DNA of 64,000 nucleotides, taken from contig OZ244854.1 of the NCBI GenBank assembly GCA_965220985.1, forward strand, positions 4,230,316-4,294,315, in the 5' to 3' direction. Numbering within the stretch: the stretch's first letter is position 1; every line of letters starts with the position of its first letter. Positions 18,746 to 28,079 of this stretch are shown here, piece after piece. The DNA is from JAPPHA01 sp965220985 (GTDB lineage: Bacteria > Pseudomonadota > Alphaproteobacteria > Rhodobacterales > Rhodobacteraceae). Below the pieces are notes generated by a model that saw only the letters and a program-made list of their open reading frames with translations, was not told where the DNA came from and ran no database searches. The position numbers and the translations under genes were made by a program.

Positions 18746-19462
18746 TCAGATGTCCGGCTTTTTCGACACGTTTTGCGCGAATTCGCCTTGATCGAGGACT
18801 GCGCCGGCCAGTTTTCGGGTGATCGGCCTCCGGCGTTTCAGCGAGGCATGATCAAGCGCTTCCACGACCTGCTCCGCTGCCACGAAGGACCGCTCGATGC
18901 GGCGGACGAGATACTCCAGCACGTTCGGCGGGCAGATCAGCTGCCGGTCCGCGATCGATTTTGCGAGCAATCCATGCAGAAGCTCGTCATCGGGGTCCGT
19001 GATGACGGCCTGCGAGATCGCCGCAAGGCGGGTGGAAAGTTCCGGGCTGAGTGGGTGCCAGTCCGGCGGCAGGCCGCGAGCGGTCATCAGCAGCGTCGCG
19101 CGACGTCCTGCGAGGAAGTTCATCGCGTGCATGAGGGCAAGATCGATTTCGGGGCGACCAGCGACCGCGTGAATGTCCTCGATGCACAGCGCGCTGACGT
19201 CCGAGCGAAACACGCCGTCCGGTTCGCGGTTCGCGGCAAGCTCCGCGCATTGGATGACTTCGGCCCCCTCGTACCGCGCCCAGGCGCCAGCAAGGTGCGA
19301 CTTGCCCGATTTTTCGGGACCGCAGATGAGGCAGCAGTGGTTCTGCCAGATGTCCGGACGACCAAGCAGCGTCACCGCATTCCGGTTTGCCTCGGCGATG
19401 AGGAAGTCGTGACCGTCGCGCGACGCGAGGACAGGCATGTCGAAAACCAGCTGTTCAGCCAT
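18746..19462 (-). CDS. hdaA: DnaA regulatory inactivator HdaA
   Basis: DnaA-homologous AAA+ protein that works with the sliding clamp to stimulate ATP hydrolysis by DnaA and prevent over-initiation; 238 residues. An N-terminal clamp-binding-like segment (MAEQLVFDMP) precedes the P-loop CGPEKSGKSHLAGAW and Walker B ALCIEDIHA, with sensor/lid helices after. It lacks the DnaA DNA-binding domain IV, as expected. The ATG at 19462 is taken; the TTG at 19477 would add five residues ahead of the clamp motif. It is 119 bases upstream of ppk and 44 bases downstream of the AI-2E permease, the common alphaproteobacterial order. Confidence 0.88.
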   Translation of the reverse strand: MAEQLVFDMPVLASRDGHDFLIAEANRNAVTLLGRPDIWQNHCCLICGPEKSGKSHLAGAWARYEGAEVIQCAELAANREPDGVFRSDVSALCIEDIHAVAGRPEIDLALMHAMNFLAGRRATLLMTARGLPPDWHPLSPELSTRLAAISQAVITDPDDELLHGLLAKSIADRQLICPPNVLEYLVRRIERSFVAAEQVVEALDHASLKRRRPITRKLAGAVLDQGEFAQNVSKKPDI

Positions 19463-19506
19463 TGTCCGCCAAGTCAAACAAAGGGAAGAATTTCAATGAT
19501 CGGCGC

Positions 19507-20607
19507 TCACTTGCCGTGCGTCCGGCCCTGGTAGAGGCGGCCCGCAAGGTAGTGACGAAGAGCAAAACTCGAGAACACGCCGATGCAGGCAGTGATCGGC
19601 ACGGCCAGCAGAAGCCCGGTAAACCCGAACAGGGTTCCAAAGACCGCCAGTGCAAAAATCAGCCACACCGGATGCAGGCCGACCGCCTTGCCGACCAGCT
19701 TTGGTGTCAGGAAATTCCCCTCGACCGCCTGGCCAACCACAAAGATCAAGGCCACGACACCAATTAGGATCGGAGAGTCCCAGAACTGGAACAGGGCGAG
19801 GCCGATCGACAAGAGACCGCCGATCACGGCACCCACATAGGGAATGAACGTCAGCGCTCCGGCTGCCACGCCGATCACGAGGCCGAATTCGAGGCCCACG
19901 AGCATCAGACTCACGGCATAAAACACGGCCAGTATCGCGCAAACCGAGAATTGTCCCCGGACGAAACTCGCAAGCGCCGCATCCACCTCGGAAACGAGCG
20001 ATCGGACCGTCTCCTGGTGATCGCGCGGCAACCAGCCGTCGATCGTGGCGATCATCCTGTCCCAGTCGAGCAGCATGTAGACCGCAACCACCGGCGAGAC
20101 CACCATGATCACGAGGATATCGACAATGGTGACCGCAACCGAAAGGACACGTCCCGCGAGTTCTGCGCTGCGACCGCTGACCTGGCTGATCATCGAGTTC
20201 ACCGTCTCGGCGGGGAACGACCCCTCTTCCATCAAGTCCGGAAACCATGCGGCGGCGAATTCGCGCGCGATGCGCAGGTAGTCAGGCAACGCTTTCGCGA
20301 GATCGATGGCCTGGTTGATCAGCATGGGAACGAGAACCGCGATCAGAATCAGCACCACCAGGATCGCGACCAGGGTGATCAGGAGAGTTGCAAGGACCCG
20401 CGAGAACCCCGCCGCTTCCAGCCGGTCCGCGATCGGATCCAGAAAATAGGCAAGAGCCATGCCGATGACGAACGGCAACAGCACATCACCAAGCAGCCAG
20501 AGCGTGATCGCAAGCAGAAATGCGCCGGACAGCCAGTAGGCAAGCTGTGTCCTGGGACTCAACGCCAATTGATTGCCCCAATGCCAGAATCGCTCACGGA
20601 CGAGCAA
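19507..20607 (-). CDS. AI-2E family (PerM/UPF0118) membrane protein
   Basis: 366-residue inner-membrane protein with about eight helices in the family layout: two near the N-terminus (LSGAFLLAITLWLL, FVIGMALAYFLDPIADRLE), a pair at ~60-85, a soluble helical region, then VVMVVSPVVAVYMLLDWDRM and the C-terminal group ending FGTLFGFTGLLLAVPITACI. Family members export autoinducer-2-like molecules or act as Na+/H+ antiporters; the substrate here cannot be assigned. It starts with TTG at 20607. It is the first gene of a likely perM-hdaA-ppk-ppx run. Confidence 0.85.
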   Translation of the reverse strand: MLVRERFWHWGNQLALSPRTQLAYWLSGAFLLAITLWLLGDVLLPFVIGMALAYFLDPIADRLEAAGFSRVLATLLITLVAILVVLILIAVLVPMLINQAIDLAKALPDYLRIAREFAAAWFPDLMEEGSFPAETVNSMISQVSGRSAELAGRVLSVAVTIVDILVIMVVSPVVAVYMLLDWDRMIATIDGWLPRDHQETVRSLVSEVDAALASFVRGQFSVCAILAVFYAVSLMLVGLEFGLVIGVAAGALTFIPYVGAVIGGLLSIGLALFQFWDSPILIGVVALIFVVGQAVEGNFLTPKLVGKAVGLHPVWLIFALAVFGTLFGFTGLLLAVPITACIGVFSSFALRHYLAGRLYQGRTHGK

Positions 20608-20662
20608 TGATCCGCTTGCCGACGACGGTCATGTTCACCTGAAAACGACATGACACCGATCG

Positions 20663-21400
20663 TCACCGGCCTGTCGCTCCCGTTCCCTGTGCCGCGGTCT
20701 GAAGCCAGTTGATGTAGACGCGTTCGGCATGGTCGAGGAACCTTGGCATTTCGGCCGCGCAGGCGGCCCCGAGTTCGGCCTCGCCGTCCGGACCCAGCGC
20801 ATCCCGCAACGCACTGGCGTATTCGGGGATCAGCGCCCAGTTCGCCACCGTGTCGTCCTCGATTTCGAGATGAAACTGGACCGAATGGGCGCGAGGGCCC
20901 CATTGCATCGCTTGGATTCGGCATTCGTTCGTCGTCGCGAGGCAGCGCGCGCCATCAGGCATCCGGGTGACCTCGGCCCCGTGCCACTGCAGGCACTTGA
21001 ACACTTCCGGCAAGCCGTCGAAAAAGATGCTGCCGGCACCGTCTTCGGTCAGACCGACGTCCAGCACGCCGATTTCGGGGGTGGCGGATTTGCCGCAAGC
21101 GCCGCCCAGCGCCTCGGCAAGCAGCTGATGCCCGAGGCACAGACCCAGAAACGGCAGTCCCTTGTCCTGAACGGCCTCGCGGATGAAGCGTTTTTCCTCG
21201 ACCAGCCACGGGTGCTTGTCTTCTTCCCAGACATCCATCGGTCCGCCGAGCACCCACAGCGCGTCGAAGCCGTCGATCGTCGGCAGCGGTTCGCCTTCGT
21301 CGAGCTCGACGGAAACCCAGCTGTGCCCGTCTTCACGCAGGAACTTTCGAAATGCCCCGGGATGCTCGCACGCAGCGTGCTGGAGGACGAGAATGTGCAC
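20663..21400 (-). CDS. Class I glutamine amidotransferase-like protein
   Basis: 245 residues. It has the GATase fold with nucleophile cysteine in LGLCLGHQLLAEALGG (~residue 82) and the His/Glu pair in AHSVQFHLEIED. The start is GTG at 21400, with GGGAG a few bases upstream, because family homology begins at HILVLQHAACEHPGAF; the frame is open to 21685 but that part lacks homology. It stands alone with no synthetase partner gene, like GuaA-like solitary amidotransferases (gamma-glutamyl hydrolase type). The substrate is unknown. Confidence 0.82.
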   Translation of the reverse strand: MHILVLQHAACEHPGAFRKFLREDGHSWVSVELDEGEPLPTIDGFDALWVLGGPMDVWEEDKHPWLVEEKRFIREAVQDKGLPFLGLCLGHQLLAEALGGACGKSATPEIGVLDVGLTEDGAGSIFFDGLPEVFKCLQWHGAEVTRMPDGARCLATTNECRIQAMQWGPRAHSVQFHLEIEDDTVANWALIPEYASALRDALGPDGEAELGAACAAEMPRFLDHAERVYINWLQTAAQGTGATGR

Positions 21401-21647
21401 GGTCAAGCTCTCCCTGTTTCTCGAGAAAAACCTACACCGTCCGAACGAGGGTCTGCAACCGATTTGCGCCTCGCGGTGGGGTCGTGACGACCGCAACTGC
21501 AGCCGCCATCGGCAACAACGATCGGCGTTCCTCGACCCTCCTACCGTCACGAGCGCGAGCGGCTTTCGCCGTGGGGCCGTTCTCACTTGCAACGGCAAGC
21601 ATGCAGGCCACAAGAATTCGCCGACATCCGGCACCGCTCTGAGCCAG

Positions 21648-22700
21648 TCAGTTGCCCCGGGCCGAGACCTGCAAACCGCGTCCACGCCTTCGGAACTGGC
21701 CAGGCGTCAGGTCGTGCGCGCGCCGAAACGCGGCGGAGAAATGCGATGATCCGGAAAACCCCGTCGCGAAGGCAATCTCGGTCAGGCTGAGTGTCGAGTG
21801 CCCGAGCAGACGCGCGGCGGTCTCGAGTCGCATCCGCCTGTAGTGTTCCATCGCCGTCCTTCCAGCGTGGCTGTGAAACAACCGATTGAGCTGTCGTCCC
21901 GAGACGCCCGACAGTCGCGCCAGCTGCTCGAGCGTAAGGGGGTCGGCGATGTGTGATTCCATCAACGCGACAGCGTCGAGCACGGGCCGAGATGACGCCC
22001 CGATTGGTTCGATCGGCCCGGCTCGTTGCGGACCCGCCGACGGTCTGATGTCGGTGTGAAGAAACCAGTCGCTCACGGAGCGGGCGAATTCCGATCCGAA
22101 TCGCCCGGACAGCAACGCGTGCATGAGATCGACCGGTGCCGTGCCGCCTCCGCAGGTCACCCGGTCGCGGTCCATGACGTAAAGGCTCCGCTCGAGAATG
22201 AGGTCTGGGACGGTCTCGGACAGCGCCTGCGCATGCTCCCAGTGAACCGTCATCCGTCGCCCTCGCATGACGCCCGCTCGCGCGAGAAGAACCGGACCGC
22301 CCGAGACACCGCCAAGCACGCACCCCATCGATGCGAGCTTTCGATACCAGCCCTTCATTCGCGAAATGTCGACGGCAAACGGATCGCCGCCCGCGATGAC
22401 CAGAATCAGGTCGGCATCGAGTACGCCGCCGATGGCCCCATCGACCGGAACAACCACCGACCCGGAACTCCTGACGGCATCGCCGGTTTCGCCGAAATGC
22501 CTCACTTCGCAAATCGATCGCCCCGACAGAATGTTGGCGGCGCGGAGCGGTTCGACGACCGATGCGTAGGCCATCAGCGGGAATCCCTCGATCAAGTGGA
22601 TCGCGACCCGGAAATTCTCCGACCTTGGCTCAGTCATGTCCATGTGTTGATATGAACTGTCCGTTTTCTGATAGTCAACGTCGAATTCGGGGACAATCAT
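21648..22700 (-). CDS. GlxA family AraC-type transcriptional regulator
   Basis: 350 residues. The N-terminal DJ-1/PfpI-like ligand domain (FRVAIHLIEGFPLMAYASVV; VLGGVSGGPVLLARAG, where the nucleophile cysteine is replaced by Ser/Gly) is followed by a C-terminal AraC double HTH (LTLEQLARLSGVSGRQLNRL and LSLTEIAFATGFSGSSHFS). The same architecture is found in GbdR/SouR, which control glycine betaine and sarcosine catabolism, and this gene is divergent from a sox operon, so it is probably its activator (inference). The annotated ATG leaves only 57 bases to soxB. Starts at 22643 or 22637 (MDMTEPRSENF) would leave a more normal promoter region. Confidence 0.85.
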   Translation of the reverse strand: MIVPEFDVDYQKTDSSYQHMDMTEPRSENFRVAIHLIEGFPLMAYASVVEPLRAANILSGRSICEVRHFGETGDAVRSSGSVVVPVDGAIGGVLDADLILVIAGGDPFAVDISRMKGWYRKLASMGCVLGGVSGGPVLLARAGVMRGRRMTVHWEHAQALSETVPDLILERSLYVMDRDRVTCGGGTAPVDLMHALLSGRFGSEFARSVSDWFLHTDIRPSAGPQRAGPIEPIGASSRPVLDAVALMESHIADPLTLEQLARLSGVSGRQLNRLFHSHAGRTAMEHYRRMRLETAARLLGHSTLSLTEIAFATGFSGSSHFSAAFRRAHDLTPGQFRRRGRGLQVSARGN

Positions 22701-22757
22701 CTGCCCGACCGCGAACGCCTGCGTCGCGCCGCTGACCAGATCAACAGGGCCTGTGAC

Positions 22758-24008
22758 ATGCCGTATTCAGCCTTCAGGCTGCTCAAAGAGGGACTGACCG
22801 GAAATCGCGGCTGGCGTCCCGCCTGGCGCGATGCCGAACCGAAGTCCGATTACGACATCGTCGTGGTCGGCGGCGGCGGTCACGGACTCGCAACGGCCTA
22901 TTATCTCGCGCGGAATCACGGGCTGACTCGCGTCGCCGTTCTCGAAAAGAACTGGCTGGGCTCGGGCAATGTCGGCCGGAACACGACGATCATCCGATCC
23001 AACTATCTGCTGCCCGAAAACGAGCCGTTCTACGAGCACTCTCTCAAGCTGTGGGAGAATCTCGAGCAGGACCTCAACTACAACGCCATGGTCTCGCAGC
23101 GCGGCATTCTCAACCTGTTCCATTCCGACCCGCAACGCGACGCCTTCGTCCGTCGCGGCAACGCGATGCGCCTCGCCGGCGCCGATGCGGAGATTCTCGA
23201 CGAGGCGGGCCTTCGCAAGATGTGTCCCGAACTCGATTTCGACAACGCCCGCTTTCCGATTCGCGGCGCGTTATGGCAACCGCGCGGCGGAACCGTCCGC
23301 CACGATGCGGTCGCCTGGGGGTTTGCCCGCGGAGCGGACCGCCTCGGCGTCGACATCATTCAGCAATGCGAAGTGAACGGGTTCATTCTCGAAGGCGGCG
23401 TCTGCAAGGGCGTCAAGACCAGCAAGGGCCCCGTTCGGGCCGACAAGACCGCCGTTTGCGTTGCGGGATCATCGAGCCGGGTCATGGCGCTTGCGGGCCT
23501 CCGCCTTCCCATCGAGTCTCACGTCCTGCAGGCCTTTGTCTCGGAAGGCCTCAAGCCCGTGCTTCCGGGTGTCATCACCTTCGGGGCAGGGCATTTCTAC
23601 ATCAGCCAGTCGGACAAGGGCGGTCTGGTCTTCGGCGGCGACATTGACGGCTACAACTCCTATGCCCAGCGCGGCAATCTGCCGTGCGTGGAGGATGTCT
23701 GCGAAGGTGGCATGGCGATCATGCCGATGATCGGACGGGCCCGGCTTCTCCGGATGTGGGGCGGCTTGGTCGACATGTCCATGGACGGATCGGCGTTCAT
23801 CGATCGCACGGAAATCGACGGACTCTATTTCAACGGCGGCTGGTGCTACGGCGGCTTCAAGGCCACACCGGCCAGCGGCTACTGCTATGCGCACCTTCTG
23901 GCTCACGACGAACCCCACCCGTTCGCGCGCGACATGCGCCTCGACCGGTTCCGAACGGGGCACCTGATCGACGAAAAAGGTCAGGGCGCCCAGCCGAACC
24001 TGCATTGA
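22758..24008 (+). CDS. soxB: Sarcosine oxidase-type beta subunit
   Basis: FAD-dependent catalytic subunit of a heterotetrameric N-methyl amino acid oxidase, 416 residues. The dinucleotide-binding motif is YDIVVVGGGGHGLATAYYLA (~residues 32-51). Arg-rich substrate-side segments and GGTVRHDAVAWGFARGADRL follow; the His in the latter aligns with the histidine that binds FMN covalently in corynebacterial SoxB. The C-terminal GLYFNGGWCYGGFKATPASG closes the FAD site. It begins the plus-strand operon soxB-smORF-soxD-soxA-soxG. Confidence 0.92.
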   Translation: MPYSAFRLLKEGLTGNRGWRPAWRDAEPKSDYDIVVVGGGGHGLATAYYLARNHGLTRVAVLEKNWLGSGNVGRNTTIIRSNYLLPENEPFYEHSLKLWENLEQDLNYNAMVSQRGILNLFHSDPQRDAFVRRGNAMRLAGADAEILDEAGLRKMCPELDFDNARFPIRGALWQPRGGTVRHDAVAWGFARGADRLGVDIIQQCEVNGFILEGGVCKGVKTSKGPVRADKTAVCVAGSSSRVMALAGLRLPIESHVLQAFVSEGLKPVLPGVITFGAGHFYISQSDKGGLVFGGDIDGYNSYAQRGNLPCVEDVCEGGMAIMPMIGRARLLRMWGGLVDMSMDGSAFIDRTEIDGLYFNGGWCYGGFKATPASGYCYAHLLAHDEPHPFARDMRLDRFRTGHLIDEKGQGAQPNLH

Positions 24009-24024
24009 ACGAGGGACCGGCACA

Positions 24025-24165
24025 GTGACACCGACTGCCACCATCAGCCTGACCAAAACCCAAGGCGTCGTCGGAATCGCCACACTGACCGGGTCTCCGT
24101 TCACGGCCCTGGATTATTGGCACGAGGCCGCCTGCTCTCGCCAGTTTTCGCGGAGCCTGCCATGA
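24025..24165 (+). CDS. Candidate 46-residue small protein inside the sox operon
   Basis: GTG at 24025 is preceded by GAGGGA at the right distance and begins 16 bases after the soxB stop. The frame ends with TGA at 24163-24165, overlapping the soxD ATG (24162) in the ATGA arrangement seen at the soxD/soxA junction. Third codon positions are mostly G/C, as in the neighbours. The product is Thr/Ala-rich (starts MTPTATISLTKTQGVVGIAT) without an obvious membrane helix; it has one Cys near the C-terminus. Not recognised as a family. It may be a real small subunit or a translational coupler. Confidence 0.45.
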   Translation: MTPTATISLTKTQGVVGIATLTGSPFTALDYWHEAACSRQFSRSLP

Positions 24166-24449
24166 TCATCGAACACCCCCTGCTCGGTCCGCGAGACGCA
24201 GCCGAATTCGTCTATCTCGGCGATGCCTCGCTCCTAGACAGACCCGACTGGACCCACGACGACGCTGCGGAGCAATTCCACGACTACCTGCATCTGCGCG
24301 ACAACCCGGCTGGCGAGATCAGGGAGCTGTGGTTTCACGAGCACGGCGACCGCAGCTGGCTGGTCGTCACCAGGAACACCCTCACCCACGAGATCACGAG
24401 GGTCGAGCTCGCGCGAGACTGCGCAACCGGAGCGGAGACCGATCGATGA
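24162..24449 (+). CDS. soxD: Sarcosine oxidase-type delta subunit lacking zinc cysteines
   Basis: 95 residues. It is recognised from position in the operon and from FHDYLHLRDNPAGEIRELWF followed by VVTRNTLTHEITRV. In SoxD the start is normally CPxCGxR and a later GCR carries further cysteines that bind zinc; here the equivalent places read HPLLGPR and HGDRSW, and the protein has just one Cys (near the C-terminus). The fold may therefore be held without zinc. The ATG overlaps the small ORF upstream, and its TGA overlaps the soxA ATG. Confidence 0.8.
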   Translation: MIIEHPLLGPRDAAEFVYLGDASLLDRPDWTHDDAAEQFHDYLHLRDNPAGEIRELWFHEHGDRSWLVVTRNTLTHEITRVELARDCATGAETDR

Positions 24450-27397
24450 GCGGCGGCTATCGCATCGGCGGTGACGCTGAGAGCGCACACTCGCGTCTGA
24501 ATTTCACCTTCAACGGTCGACCGCTCGCGGGGCGTTCGGGCGACACGCTGGCAGCGGCGCTCCTCGCCAACGGGCAACGGCTGGTCGGACGGTCATTCAA
24601 GTATCACCGACCGCGGGGCATCCTTTCAGCCGGTCCGGAAGAGCCGAACGCGTTGCTTCAACTGCACAGCGGCGCGTGGCAGGAACCCAACACGCGCGCA
24701 ACCGTCACCGAACTGTTCGACGGGCTCGAGGCCAGAAGCCAGAATCACCGTGGCTCGCTTGAACGCGACTTCCTCGCGGTCAACGACCTCCTGTCGCCGT
24801 TTCTGAGCGCCGGCTTCTATTACAAGACATTCATGTGGCCGAAGTCGTTCTGGGAGAAGGTCTACGAGCCGATAATAAGGTCATCGGCCGGCTTGGGGCG
24901 TCTCAGCGGTCTCGAAGACCCGGGGTCCTACGACAAGGGCTTCCTGCACTGCGACCTGCTGATCATCGGTTCCGGGCCGGCGGGACTTGCCGCCGCGCTC
25001 TCGGCAGCGCCATCGGGGCTTCGCATCATCCTCGCGGACGAGGACTTCGTCATGGGCGGCCGTCTCAATGCCGAGACCTACGCAATCGACGACCAGCCGT
25101 GCCGCGACTGGGCGGCCGCTGCTCTCGGCGAACTCGCATCGTTCGACAATGTCCGCCTGATGCCGCGAACGACGGTCTTCGGGGCCTATGATCACGGCAC
25201 TTTCGGCGCGCTCGAACGCAGGACCGATCACCTCGCGCCGGGCAGTTCGACCACCCCGCGGCAGGTATTCTGGCGGATCCGTTGCAAGCGATCGATCCTC
25301 GCGTCGGGGGCCATCGAGCGGCCGATCGCCTTTGGAAACAACGACAGGCCAGGAATCATGCTTGCCGGCGCCGTGCGCGCGTATGCCAACAGATTCGATG
25401 TCGCCTGCGGACACTGCGTCGCGGTGCTCACGAACAACGACAACGGCTGGCGAACAGCCGCCGACCTGCGCGCGCGGAATGTCGAGGTCGTCGCCGTCAT
25501 CGACACGCGGCCGAGTTCCCCGCCCATCGAGCTTCCCGACGTCGAGGCGATCACGGGACAGGCCGTGCTCACGACGTCCGGGCGCAAGGGTCTGCGGTCG
25601 ATCACGCTCACGAACGGTCGGCGCATCGACCTGGACTGCCTTGCCGTCTCGGGTGGATGGAATCCGTCGATTCACCTGACCTGCCACACGGGCGGGCGAC
25701 CCAACTGGAGCGACGAAATCGCGGGCTTCGTCCCGGGCAAGATCTTGCCGCAGGGAATGCGGGTTGCAGGTGCCGCAAACGGGGCACTGACACTTGATGC
25801 CGCACTGCAGGGCGGGCGGTCATCGGCGAACGCGGTTCTCGACGATCTCGGCAAGCCGGAAACCGTCTGGACGGTTCCCGAAACGCCGGAAGACCTCTGC
25901 GGGATCAGCCCGTACTGGCAGGTGCCCGGATGCCGGCATCGGGCGTGGATCGATTTCCACAACGACGTCACCCAGAAGGACGTCGCGTTGTCGCGGCGGG
26001 AGGGTTTCGGAGCGGTCGAGCACCTCAAGCGCTACACGACGCTCGGGATGGGAACCGACCAGGGCAAGACGTCCAATGTCCTCGGGCTCGCGATCGTTGC
26101 CGATCTGTCCGGCAAGTCGATCCCGGAAGTCGGAGCCACGGTGTTTCGACCTCCCTACACACCGGTTCCGATCGGGGCCTTCGCCGGGCGCAGCCGGGGC
26201 AAGGATTTCCGGCCCGCGCGACTGACCCCGTCGCATCAATGGGCCGTCGAGCAGGGAGCCGTGTTCGTCGAGGCTGGCAGCTGGCGCCGCGCGCAATGGT
26301 TTCCGCGCGCGGGGGAGACCCACTGGCGGGAATCGGTCGATCGGGAAGTTCGCATGACCCGCAGCACGGCAGGGTTCTGCGATGTCACGACTCTCGGCAA
26401 GATCGACCTCAAGGGCCGAGATGTCGGGAGATTTCTCGATCGGGTCTACACTGGCACGTTCTCCACCCTGCCGGTGGGCAAGGTCCGCTACGGGCTGATG
26501 CTGCGCGAAGACGGGATTGCCTATGACGACGGAACCACGGCCCGCCTGTCGGAAAACCACTATGTCATGACCACGACGACAGCCAACGCCGCAACCGTCT
26601 TCCGAAACCTGGAATTCGCAAGACAGTGCCTGTGGCCGGATCTCGACGTTCACATGGTCTCGATCACCGATGGCTGGGCGCAGTTTTCGGTTGCGGGCCC
26701 CAGATCGCGAGAGATCCTGCGGTGCATCATCGACCCGGAGCACGACATCTCGAACGACGCCTTTCCCTACATGGCCTGCGGCGAAGTCAGCGTTTGCGGC
26801 GGGCTGCAGGCGCGTCTGTTCCGGATATCGTTCTCGGGTGAACTCGCCTACGAGATCGCCGTGCCTGCCCGTTACGGCGATGGCATGATCAGGCGTCTGG
26901 CCGATGTCGGCGCCGACTTCGATGCCGGGCCTTACGGAACCGAGGCGCTCGGCGTCATGCGCATCGAAAAAGGGCACGCATCGGGCAATGAACTCAATGG
27001 CCAGACGACAGCGTTGAATCTCGGGCTGAGCGGCATGGTGTCGACCAAGAAGGACTTCATCGGCAAGACCCTTGCCCAGCGTCCGGAGCTGAACCGCGAC
27101 GACGCCATTCGCCTCATGGGGTTTGTCCCGATCGACCAATCGGCGGGGCTGAGCGCCGGGGCGCATTTTCTGTCGGTGGGGTCGGAACCGACGATGGAGA
27201 ACGACGAGGGATGGATGTCGTCGACCGCCTACTCGCCCAATCTTGGCCATCATGTCGGGCTCGGCTTCATTCGACGCGGCCAGGACCGCGTGGGCGAGGT
27301 CGTGCGCGCCTGGGACGGCTTGAGAGGAACCGACATTCAGGTGAGGATCGTCTCGCCGCATTTCCTTGATCCGAAGGGAGAACGGCTCCGTGGCTGA
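24446..27397 (+). CDS. soxA: Sarcosine oxidase-type alpha subunit
   Basis: 983 residues, NAD- and folate-binding large subunit. Order of domains: a 2Fe-2S-like fold without iron cysteines (residues ~20-95, GRSFKYHRPRGILSAGPEEP), a nucleotide-binding Rossmann region (LLIIGSGPAGLAAALSAA at ~171), a central SoxA_A3-like segment, and a C-terminal GcvT aminomethyltransferase domain from ~630 (AGPRSREILRCIIDPEH) that binds tetrahydrofolate and captures the methylene group. The start ATG overlaps the soxD stop; the end overlaps soxG by 8 bases. Confidence 0.92.
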   Translation: MSGGYRIGGDAESAHSRLNFTFNGRPLAGRSGDTLAAALLANGQRLVGRSFKYHRPRGILSAGPEEPNALLQLHSGAWQEPNTRATVTELFDGLEARSQNHRGSLERDFLAVNDLLSPFLSAGFYYKTFMWPKSFWEKVYEPIIRSSAGLGRLSGLEDPGSYDKGFLHCDLLIIGSGPAGLAAALSAAPSGLRIILADEDFVMGGRLNAETYAIDDQPCRDWAAAALGELASFDNVRLMPRTTVFGAYDHGTFGALERRTDHLAPGSSTTPRQVFWRIRCKRSILASGAIERPIAFGNNDRPGIMLAGAVRAYANRFDVACGHCVAVLTNNDNGWRTAADLRARNVEVVAVIDTRPSSPPIELPDVEAITGQAVLTTSGRKGLRSITLTNGRRIDLDCLAVSGGWNPSIHLTCHTGGRPNWSDEIAGFVPGKILPQGMRVAGAANGALTLDAALQGGRSSANAVLDDLGKPETVWTVPETPEDLCGISPYWQVPGCRHRAWIDFHNDVTQKDVALSRREGFGAVEHLKRYTTLGMGTDQGKTSNVLGLAIVADLSGKSIPEVGATVFRPPYTPVPIGAFAGRSRGKDFRPARLTPSHQWAVEQGAVFVEAGSWRRAQWFPRAGETHWRESVDREVRMTRSTAGFCDVTTLGKIDLKGRDVGRFLDRVYTGTFSTLPVGKVRYGLMLREDGIAYDDGTTARLSENHYVMTTTTANAATVFRNLEFARQCLWPDLDVHMVSITDGWAQFSVAGPRSREILRCIIDPEHDISNDAFPYMACGEVSVCGGLQARLFRISFSGELAYEIAVPARYGDGMIRRLADVGADFDAGPYGTEALGVMRIEKGHASGNELNGQTTALNLGLSGMVSTKKDFIGKTLAQRPELNRDDAIRLMGFVPIDQSAGLSAGAHFLSVGSEPTMENDEGWMSSTAYSPNLGHHVGLGFIRRGQDRVGEVVRAWDGLRGTDIQVRIVSPHFLDPKGERLRG

Positions 27398-27998
27398 TTG
27401 GCAACGCAAACCCTTGGAACCGGTCGATTTTCTGGGCAGATCCGGCGACAATGTCCTGGCAGGCGGGTCGATCGAACTCCATGAACTGGGCGGTCTCGAA
27501 CTCGTCCACGTTGCCGTTCAGCGCGAACGGCTGCCGCAACTGATCGAGCGCCTTCAAGACAGCGTCGGCCTGGCCTGGCCCGAGCCCGGTCGCTTCGTTG
27601 CGTCCCGCGCCACCGCAGCCGGCCCGAGCGAAGAGCCTTTGCGCATGATGTGGCTTGCCCCTGATCAGTGCATGGTTCTCGCACCGCGCGGAAGCGCCGA
27701 ACTTGCGCGTGTCATTGAATCCATCGAGCCTTTCGGCCACGTGACCGACCAGAGCGACAACTGGGTGGCAGTGAACTTTGCCGGCGAACTCGCGGTCCCG
27801 GCGCTCGAGCGCATTTGCCCGCTCGACCTGCACATCTCGGCGATGCCGCACGGAAGCGCCGCGCGCACGGTGATGGAGCATCTGGCCGTGATCATCGCAA
27901 GGGTGTCCGATGACGGATTCGTCCTGTTGTCGCCGAGTTCGTCGGCGCACTCGTTCCGCCACGCGCTCGTGACGTCGGTGGCCAATCTCGGCGACTGA
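27390..27998 (+). CDS. soxG: Sarcosine oxidase-type gamma subunit
   Basis: 202 residues, GTG start at 27390 behind AAGGGAG, inside the soxA 3' end. It resembles the truncated GcvT-like gamma subunit (LELVHVAVQRERLPQLIERL; WLAPDQCMVLAPRGSAELAR; DQSDNWVAVNFAGELAVPAL). It bridges alpha and beta subunits in the tetramer. Last gene of the operon; the next gene is convergent, 81 bases away. No glyA, folD or purU follows, although these often accompany sox genes. Confidence 0.85.
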   Translation: MADWQRKPLEPVDFLGRSGDNVLAGGSIELHELGGLELVHVAVQRERLPQLIERLQDSVGLAWPEPGRFVASRATAAGPSEEPLRMMWLAPDQCMVLAPRGSAELARVIESIEPFGHVTDQSDNWVAVNFAGELAVPALERICPLDLHISAMPHGSAARTVMEHLAVIIARVSDDGFVLLSPSSSAHSFRHALVTSVANLGD

Positions 27999-28079
27999 GG
28001 CGTCGGCCCTTCCCCCGCGTCAGCCGCCTGATGTGTCCTCGCGGGGTGCTCGCCGCGCGGTCAATTCACCGCGAAGCGC

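Noticed and set aside
25820..27451. 543-codon minus-strand frame opposite soxA
   Set aside because: High-GC shadow of an intact soxA.
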